A stretch of DNA of 64,000 nt from Rhypophila decipiens (taxonomy: Eukaryota > Ascomycota > Sordariomycetes > Sordariales > Naviculisporaceae), in contig MU858063.1 in assembly GCA_033297075.1 (NCBI GenBank), positions 310,001 to 374,000 on the forward strand, in the 5' to 3' direction. A program made the translations under genes and the position numbers. The first letter of the stretch is position 1. Each line of letters opens with the position of its first letter. Below the pieces are notes generated by a model that saw only the letters and a list, made by a program, of their open reading frames with translations, was not told where the DNA came from and searched no databases. Shown here one piece after another: positions 57,101 through 64,000 of the stretch.

Positions 57101-60100
57101 GGGACCTGCAGCTATATTCCACGACTTATCGATCTAATCAGTAGTGGGCGGAGGATCAGACGCCGACACATGTTTGTTACTCAGCCTGGCAGGTCATGAG
57201 CAGGTTTGCATGAGTAGCTCGAGGCAGTGTGCGTTCCATGATGCATTGGGACGGTCTTGAGCTCATCTGGCGTTTGACTGAACAATACGCTACCAAAGGG
57301 GACTGGCGGGAGCAAACCCGGTGAGCGGAGCGTCGCCCAGGAAGGCATTGTCTATGCCGGCAGGCAGAGGTGGTATCCGAGTCCGCGAGAGGCCGATGAT
57401 CATATGGCAGTGTGGTGGTATAATAAGCTCAAACACAACCGTGGTGCATGGCAGTAGCGTATGCTGCCAGAGTTTGGTGGCGATGGTGATGAACCGTTCA
57501 TCAAGAGTGCCGACCTGGTGCCTGAATGCGGGTGAATCAATCGCTTTTTTTATTATCTTGTTCTCGAACAGCCACGAACTCGAGGCCCAGGGTGACGGGG
57601 TACCATCTGTCGAATCCAAGTAGTTACGATACTGTTAGAGTGTGTTCTGGAAAGCGTGGATGGCATGTGGCATGTGGCCCTGTTTCAGGATATTGAGGTT
57701 GGCTTGGGTGCAAGTTTGGTGAACAGATCGGAGAAAATCGTGGGTCGTGGTTCAGCAGCAACCTTGAGAATGAGGACTAGGACATTTTTGCAGCCATTCA
57801 CCATTTGTTCGAGAAGTCTAGCTGGAAGTCTGGAAATCTGGGGCTTCCTTCCTTCCCTCTCGCCCAAACTTCGGAAAGATAGCCGAGCGACAACCTTGAA
57901 CAAGGAAGGCACAACCCAAGCCCTTTTTTCGGTGGCTTGCCATTGCACGTGCTTGCCCGGTCTCCTTCCCTTTCATCAAGGCTCCATTTATCGGGCAATT
58001 TCCACTTCCTTCCTGCTTCTGTTTGGGAACTCCACCAATGAATGGAATTGCTCCTTCTCAACCTCTCGTTTCTGCTTTGAACTAGTCAAAGGCTTGGGAA
58101 CATGTTTCGAGCCATCACCAACGGTGCTGCAGTGCCTTCTCCACAGCAAACTCATGGCAAAGAAACAAAAACCTGGGTGGCTGACAGCCAACGTTGAACA
58201 ATGCAACCCGCCCTTTATGCACGGTGGCCACACAAGTCTAGAGCCTCATATATTCCATCTCACCACTCATTTGCTGCCCAGTCAGTACGATACGCATTTG
58301 TTACAGTGCCGTCGATCTTACATGGATATTTAACGGACACTGTTAATATCATCAAGAGAAACGGATCCCGTGGCCCAGACTCGACGGAACCATCACCTCC
58401 AGATCCGTCTACTGCTCACTTATCGCTCAATCAAGTTCCGTCCCACTCTGGCGGGATCTCATTCCGTGGTTGTCATGTTTCAATCCGTCTCGCCAGCACC
58501 GTTTTCTCGCTGCCCTTCCCCCCCACTTCTCCGGCCGCAGCTCGCCTGGTTGTTAAGTGGACGACTCGAGTCGTATATTGACACCATCTCATGCCAAGGC
58601 GTATTCGGAATGTTTATCCGCAGCAACTAAGATTCTGTGTTAACCTATCGTGCAGAAGATTGCGCTCGCTCCCTTGCCGTTGACGCATGCAACAAGACCT
58701 TTATCGATCCGATATCTGACGAGACCTGCCTTGCCGATGGTCAAGAACAACATAAAACATCGCCGAGTTGGTTCGACCGGACTATCTGGTCACTCTGATA
58801 GAGTAAACAAATTCTAACTATGGCTCACAAGTTCTCAGCGCGTTCGGGCCAACGGCTCATCATGCCTCATGAGCCTCTATGAGGCTTCCAAGCGAGGCCT
58901 TTCTCGAGGCCATCCATCTTGACATCGGGCCCAGGTCGGTGAGATATGCGGATTCGAAATCCTCATCTCTTGGACGCCGGGAAACCCTCGTCTCCCCATG
59001 ATGTTTTCGCGGATGCATCGAGATGTCGTTACGAGACGGGACATCGCGCCGACAGGCAGAGTTTATCGCCACGTCGCCTCTCTCCCAATAATATCATGCA
59101 TCCCTCACTTTCCCACCCCAGTTCTATTTTATATCTGCCGATCTTGACGTGTTTATTCCCCAGTATCTTCTCACCGCTTAGCTCGCGAATATACCATCAT
59201 ATGGGGCCCGGTACGACCCCGGTGTGGCATTTAGGCTTTGCCCATTGCGAGCCAAGTGGACTCTATTCATATCGAGATCTCAGGCCTTGCAGTGATTATC
59301 GCCCACGTTACGCGGTCGAATGTCACCATTGTCGCCCATGATCCATGGAGGTCAGACTTCAGTTGCCAAGTCCAGCTGAAAGGCTCCTCACCATGCTCTA
59401 GCTAAGAATCCACAATCGAAGGCGAGCAATACGGTTCTGAACATGCCCAGTCTCCTTATTGTTTGTCACTGACATTTTACTAAAACATGAGACCTCGAGG
59501 GCACTGATCCTTCGTCCAACAGCTGGGAAGGCAAGGACCTCGGTATCATACAGTTCATGTCTCGTGGATTTAATCTATCGAGATTGAAGGGACATGTCTC
59601 CAGCCGCCATGACCCGGTCTAGCAGTTCACCTCAAAGGGCTATGGCCCTGGCTATACAGCATTGGAGGCCTTAGCGATGGGTACTCAATAGTGGAAGATG
59701 CGAAATGGACGACGGGTTGAAATAAAACCATAACGGTCCATATATTCAGCCTCTCGAGAACGATCAAAGATCATCAAACACGGTGCATAGGCGCATGGAT
59801 AAGGCCTGTTTCCCTCCGGCCGCCTCCAGCTTTCGTGCCATTCACTATGGCAATTCATCCCCACAAATACCTATACCGGACAGTGATATTGAACGCCTTT
59901 CCTGCCGCCTGCTCTGGACTGGTCTGCTGCTGCTGTCGCCGTGTTCTAGGGCTGTCGATCTAATCGCCGTCGTATCCAAGCAAGCGACTTTGGGATTATG
60001 GTTGTTTCCCGGACCAACGCGAAAAAAGCACTTTATAATCCCCAACACGAATATCATCTCATCCTCAACAAGGCTGTCACTACCTCTGTATTTTCTCAGT

Positions 60101-61186
60101 TCAGTTTCTCTCCTGCAATACTGGAGATAGACCGATCCCGTCTTGCACAACTCCATGGATGTGGCTAAACTACACTGAGGAGAGCATACAGACACCGAAC
60201 TAGAGGCACGGTTGCTCCAATTCCATTGGACACTCCCAGAGAGATACAATAATGACAATACTGCTCATGAACTGGTACGGTCTTCTTTGAGCAACAGAAT
60301 AGCCCATCATTATGAGTCTTTCTAAGGAAAGAGGCCGGAGTCCACCCACCATCCTTATTAGACTCAATCCAGTCAGACGTCAGTACCAGCATAGCCTGGA
60401 GAACCTTCAAGCTTGTTCGTTGTATTTCGTGCTTTCGTTGGCTCGTATGCCATTATCCACGAGTACTCTTATCCCCAATAGATGAGTAAATTCACAGTAG
60501 GACAAGCTGACACATCCACAGCCTGTGAGTCTGTTCAGTCCTTAAAACCGGCTCCAGGTATACATGGAAAATTCTGCTTTGCTCTTCGATTGCCCCTGCT
60601 GGCCTTGAAGCTCACGAAAGTACGTACCTACCTACCACATATACCGCAATGGACGCAGAACGGGAGATAAGGAAATTATCGCCATAAATAACTGCTAGGT
60701 GTCATGTTAAAGATGTAAAGGTGTTTCTCAGGTTCTTCCCTTTTAAGACAGGTGTATTCACCAACGTAAACTGGGTTTTGCTTTGTACCAAGACTTGATG
60801 TTTACATGCCCCGTGCTCAATGCTCACAAACTTGTCAGCTTTCTCCTGAAAGTTGAGGCTATCGCCAACAACCCTAACCCTGATACAGTGCCAAGATCCA
60901 GTAGACCCACATTCACAGCTCAGCTTAATCGACCAATCACAGCACGACGCGGGCAATTTCAGTTTGAATATCCACGAACCTCCAAGCTCAAACCATCAGA
61001 CAAGAATCCACGACCCAAACTCGGTCTCCCGACGACAATTCCCACCTCCACTCCTCCCTCCTGGCGGTGGCACCCTCTCGCCGGTCCAATTGAATGAGGG
61101 TCGCTAAGGACCAGCAATAACACGAAACCGGCGAAAAATATCAAACATAACAAGAGCAAAAACGAAAAACATTATCAAAAGGAACG
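54199..61186. other. About 7 kb with no supported gene
   Basis: No frame here shows recognisable domains or convincing splice-linked exons. The longest is a 225-codon plus-strand frame at 57656-58333 with chance-like composition. Seen features: a 4 x 8-bp tandem repeat at 56475-56506, ACGAACC and CGAACGAA repeats near 56860 and 56085, and scattered palindromes. The first few hundred bases should be the beta-glucosidase promoter, and the last few hundred the leader of the gene at 61187. A long non-coding transcript or unrecognised small gene remains possible. Confidence 0.4.
56475..56506. repeat. Short tandem repeat, four copies of GTGTCATG
   Basis: Four perfect head-to-tail copies of an 8-bp unit lie in non-coding sequence. 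It is a simple minisatellite with no evident function. Confidence 0.85.
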
Positions 61187-62365
61187 ATGAATCGACACAC
61201 GATGCAAACCGCCCTCGGGCGCGTCGTCCGAACGACACCAACAAACCTCACAAAACCACAATGTCCAAGTGCCAGAAGAACCCTGAGCACCACCCGATCC
61301 AACCGAAGCGACGAGAGCGAGAACCCCAGCGGTCGCGAGAAATCCGCCCGAGCAGCGGCCAAGCTCGGACAGCTCGTCCGCCCGTCTCCTCCTACTGAAT
61401 TCCGACGTCTCAATCTCGACGACTCTTCGGGCGCTTCTGCTGCGACGGCGCCTCGTACCGGTGGCGGTGGTCCAGTGGATGTTCGGGCCCTCGGAGCTAA
61501 GACCACGCCCGCCCCTGGCGCCAAGATCCTCAACCTGCGCAGTCTGCGAGCCCCCGGTACAACAGGTAGATTCGCCGGAGCCGGTGCCCGAGGAGGAGGT
61601 GCTGCCAGCGGCGGCGAGGGTCCCGGTCTAGGGCGGTTCGCCAATCGTGAGGGAGGAGGAGGAGGAGCGCCCAGCAGATTCGGCGGTAGCAGACCAGGAG
61701 GAGGAGGAGGTGGCGGTGCTCGAGGCGGACGCCGCCCAGGTGGTAGTTCACGATTCGGCAAACGCGTCTTCAAACCCAAACCCAAGGAAAAGAAGACAGA
61801 CCGCCTCAACGACAAGCCCGTCGATCGCGAGTGGTCCGCCGCAGAGATGCAAGTCCTCGACCGTCTCGATCAGGGCGAATACATCCGCTACAACCCGCAA
61901 GCCGACCTCGAGAGTCTAGCTGGTTATGGCCCAGCACTCGCAACGGATAACACCCTCGGCAGGGTGGAATCTGCCCTGCAAGCAATGCGCATCATGGGCG
62001 GCGGGAGAGCATTTGACAATGACCCCGCTAGCACGGTCGCCACCAGGGCGTTTAGCAAGAGATATTACCACGACAAGGAGCCTGTTTTTGTGAATACTGT
62101 TGGGGAGAAGGAGTGGCTGGAGGAGAGTTTGCATACCAAGCTTAGGGGTCCGCTGGAGACGGTCAAGGAGGCGGTCATCGAGACTGTTATCAAGGGCAAG
62201 TATACCGCGCCGGAATTCAAGGATCTCAGCGACGTGACGGGCTTGGTGGCTAATTATCAGAATCGCGATGCGTCGTATCGGGCTTCGCATTGCCAGGAGT
62301 TTTCCGAGAAGCTGGTTTCTATACTTCCCAAGGCTAAGGCCGCTCCTGCTGCTGCGTCGAAGTGA
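61187..62365 (+). CDS. Glycine-rich protein, probably mitochondrial, function unknown
   Basis: Single exon, 392 residues. The first ~60 are rich in Arg, Thr and Ser with few acids, including CPSARRTLSTTRS, which resembles a mitochondrial presequence with a cleavage region. Residues ~125-195 form a low-complexity Gly/Ala/Arg stretch (GGGGGGARGGRRPGG, SRFGKRVFKPKPKEKK). The C-terminal ~190 residues look folded, with REWSAAEMQVLDRLDQGEYIRY and RAFSKRYYHDKEPVF. I do not recognise a named family with confidence. A fungal mitoribosomal small-subunit protein is a reasonable guess, given the basic linker and presequence, but this is inference. It converges on the mitochondrial ribosome recycling factor gene, with 491 bp between stops. 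Confidence 0.75.
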   Translation: MNRHTMQTALGRVVRTTPTNLTKPQCPSARRTLSTTRSNRSDESENPSGREKSARAAAKLGQLVRPSPPTEFRRLNLDDSSGASAATAPRTGGGGPVDVRALGAKTTPAPGAKILNLRSLRAPGTTGRFAGAGARGGGAASGGEGPGLGRFANREGGGGGAPSRFGGSRPGGGGGGGARGGRRPGGSSRFGKRVFKPKPKEKKTDRLNDKPVDREWSAAEMQVLDRLDQGEYIRYNPQADLESLAGYGPALATDNTLGRVESALQAMRIMGGGRAFDNDPASTVATRAFSKRYYHDKEPVFVNTVGEKEWLEESLHTKLRGPLETVKEAVIETVIKGKYTAPEFKDLSDVTGLVANYQNRDASYRASHCQEFSEKLVSILPKAKAAPAAASK

Positions 62366-62856
62366 GGAGGCTGAAGATGAAAAGGAGAGGGTGGACATGG
62401 ACTGAAATGTATATCAATGAGACTCTTCTAGAACAAAACCGTGTAATATTAGTGGACAACCTGTATAGAAATGGACCAAGATATAGGCAACATACGAAGT
62501 TGTAGATCAAGTGTATATTGAGGACATTTCGCCCTTTGACTCTATTCTATCACCACTTTGTAGTCCTAATCTTCTCAACCATACGTGACCCGTTTCTTTT
62601 AATATATTTCCAGAACCAAGTACCAAACCACATAACATATCACCAGCCTTTTTTTGGTTCCCAGAACCATCTGATTTCCAATATAGACACACAATTCCAG
62701 ACACACGTAGATACTTTATATATACACAATACAATGCCACTGGTAGTTCACATACCTGAAGCTATGCACACTGACACAAGATCTACTCAAGAATGCTCCC
62801 AAGCCCTTTTATATCCCTCCAACCCAAGTCAAGTTCCAATGAAAAACCCAACAAAT

Positions 62857-63977
62857 CTACCGCTTAGCAACAGCAGCAAGCGCCTCCTTCTCCTTAGCAA
62901 GCACAACCTTCATCCTCTCATCCTGCAACTTCTGCACCTTCTCCTTCAACTTGTGAAAATCATCATTGACAATCACCCCCGCAGTCTTCCACTTCTTATG
63001 CAGCGCCTCCCGCTTATGACTCACGTCTCTGATCTTGCCCCGCCAATTCAGACAAACATCTTTAACCCGTTTCACCAGCTGCTCTACGCGTTCCGGGTCG
63101 ACGGTAATAATCAACTCTAGCGGATTTTCTTCGCTCTTTTGAGGTTGCTGGTTGAATTCCGCCGAGGTCTGGACGGCGCTCATTATGGGCTTGATGCTGC
63201 TCTCTTCGAACGCGAGGATGGAATACTTGCGTCCGCCGCCTAGGGGCGCGATTGTGGCCAGTTCATGGAGGGGATACGTAACATGTGGCGCGGCTTTTCG
63301 GTCGGGGATGACGGGGATAGCACCGATGGTCTCGACGGCGAGGGACGAGCCGCCCCCTGATGACGGCGGGTTTTTGATCTTGGAGAGCTCCGACGTGTGG
63401 TGGGCTTCGGCCTTGTCAAACGTGTAGATTAGGTCGGCAAAGTCGAATGGGTTCTCTGGGTCTGGGAAGGGGCGGTTGGGGTCGGCATTGCTGCTTGAGA
63501 CGCTCGCGGCGTGGCCTTGTTGGGCTTGTTGGGCTGCGGCGGCGGCTTCGCGTTCTTGCTTTGGGGGAGTGTCTTTTGATGCGCGGGACGGCGGGAATTT
63601 CTCTTTTTTGTGGTTTTTGCCTTTTCCCTCTCGACGGGGGGATTCCTCGGCGGCGGTGTCCTCTTCTAGGGATTCTTGGGATTCTTGGGGTTTATCCTTG
63701 TTCTTTTTCTTGTATTGTGCCGAGGTGGAGGAGAAGGATCTGCTGCGCAGGCCATGGCTGGCGGTGAGGACAAGGGGAGAGGTGAATTGGCTCTGGATGC
63801 TGCTGGGTGAAGCTATTCGCGAGCCTAGGAGCGGAGTGGTTCTGTGGCAGGTCTGGAGGTTAGAGCTGGCTCTGGAAGGTATAAAAGGGTCAAATGAGCT
63901 AGTAACTACCTCAAAAGAACAGTGCCTGTGCTAGCACCACTGCGCAGCAGCGAATTGGCCACTTGGAAGGACTTCAT
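62857..63977 (-). CDS. RRF1: Mitochondrial ribosome recycling factor
   Basis: Releases mitoribosomes from mRNA after termination. Two exons, 63977-63910 and 63841-62857, give 350 residues. The 68-nt intron has GTAGTT, a CTAAC branch site and a CCACAG acceptor. A closer CCAG acceptor at 63853 would break the frame, so 63842 is used. The N-terminus (MKSFQVANSLLRSG, then LRSRSFSSTSAQYKKK) fits mitochondrial import. A long charged, Ala/Gln-rich linker (~70-150) is a fungal addition. The RRF domain ends in the expected way: SSIKPIMSAVQTSAEFNQQP, LIITVDPERVEQLVKRV, KIRDVSHKREALHKKWK and a coiled-coil DERMKVVLAKEKEAL. The frame stays open upstream to the window edge, so an earlier start cannot be excluded. 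Confidence 0.85.
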
Positions 63978-64000
63978 GATCGCGACGGCCTTGCTCAAGC

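Noticed and set aside
57656..58333. 225-codon plus-strand open frame
   Set aside because: Composition is rich in Ser, Leu, Cys and His without domain-like pattern, there is no recognisable motif, and an overlapping minus-strand frame is also open. Most likely chance.

Overview
This window reads as nuclear DNA of a filamentous ascomycete (Pezizomycotina, probably Sordariomycetes; the class is inference). The genes have few, short introns, mostly 50-120 nt, with GT(A/G)NGT donors, CTAAC/CTGAC branch sites and AG acceptors. Genes occur singly on both strands with no operons. The families present are typically fungal: a hybrid histidine kinase with several PAS domains, a WSC-domain surface protein, Rev1, Pex1, a Cdc1/Ted1 phosphoesterase and a GH3 beta-glucosidase with a PA14 insert.

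Layout. 0.6-3 kb: a RhoGAP gene. 3.0-8.8 kb: gene-poor, with eroded coding fragments and a possible LTR. 8.8-13.3 kb: hybrid histidine kinase (minus). 13.3-16.6 kb: long intergenic stretch with one doubtful small spliced gene. 16.6-18.0 kb: aldehyde dehydrogenase. 19.0-20.8 kb: nucleoside hydrolase. 21.0-27.8 kb: RED-like splicing factor (minus) and REV1 (plus) diverging from one promoter, then a small GPI-anchored WSC protein (minus). 29.0-32.7 kb: WDR6/Rtt10-type WD40 protein, followed by a tRNA-like element. 33.6-36.2 kb: RRS1 (minus) and mitoribosomal mS29 (plus) diverging. 36.9-43.9 kb: MCM7 (minus) and PEX1 (plus) diverging. 44.1-44.6 kb: two inverted-repeat elements resembling MITEs. 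45.0-47.3 kb: Cdc1/Ted1-like phosphoesterase (minus). 47.3-51.2 kb: no supported gene. 51.2-54.2 kb: six-exon beta-glucosidase (minus). 54.3-61.2 kb: nearly 7 kb with no supported gene. 61.2-64.0 kb: a glycine-rich, probably mitochondrial protein (plus) converging on the mitochondrial ribosome recycling factor (minus).

Most genes are housekeeping: translation and ribosome assembly (RRS1, mS29, RRF, Rtt10/WDR6), DNA replication and damage tolerance (MCM7, REV1), splicing (RED), peroxisome import (PEX1), GPI-anchor remodelling (Cdc1/Ted1), signalling (RhoGAP, histidine kinase) and metabolism (aldehyde dehydrogenase, nucleoside hydrolase, beta-glucosidase). Three divergent pairs share promoters of about 500-670 bp, and two of these carry MluI-cell-cycle-box-like motifs. 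I found no CRISPR array, no secondary-metabolite cluster and no clear undescribed system. The less expected items are the paired inverted-repeat elements, the tRNA-like locus that does not fold canonically, the coding relics at 4.6-7.2 kb and the two large gene-poor blocks. Exon boundaries were set by hand from splice signals and reading-frame continuity.
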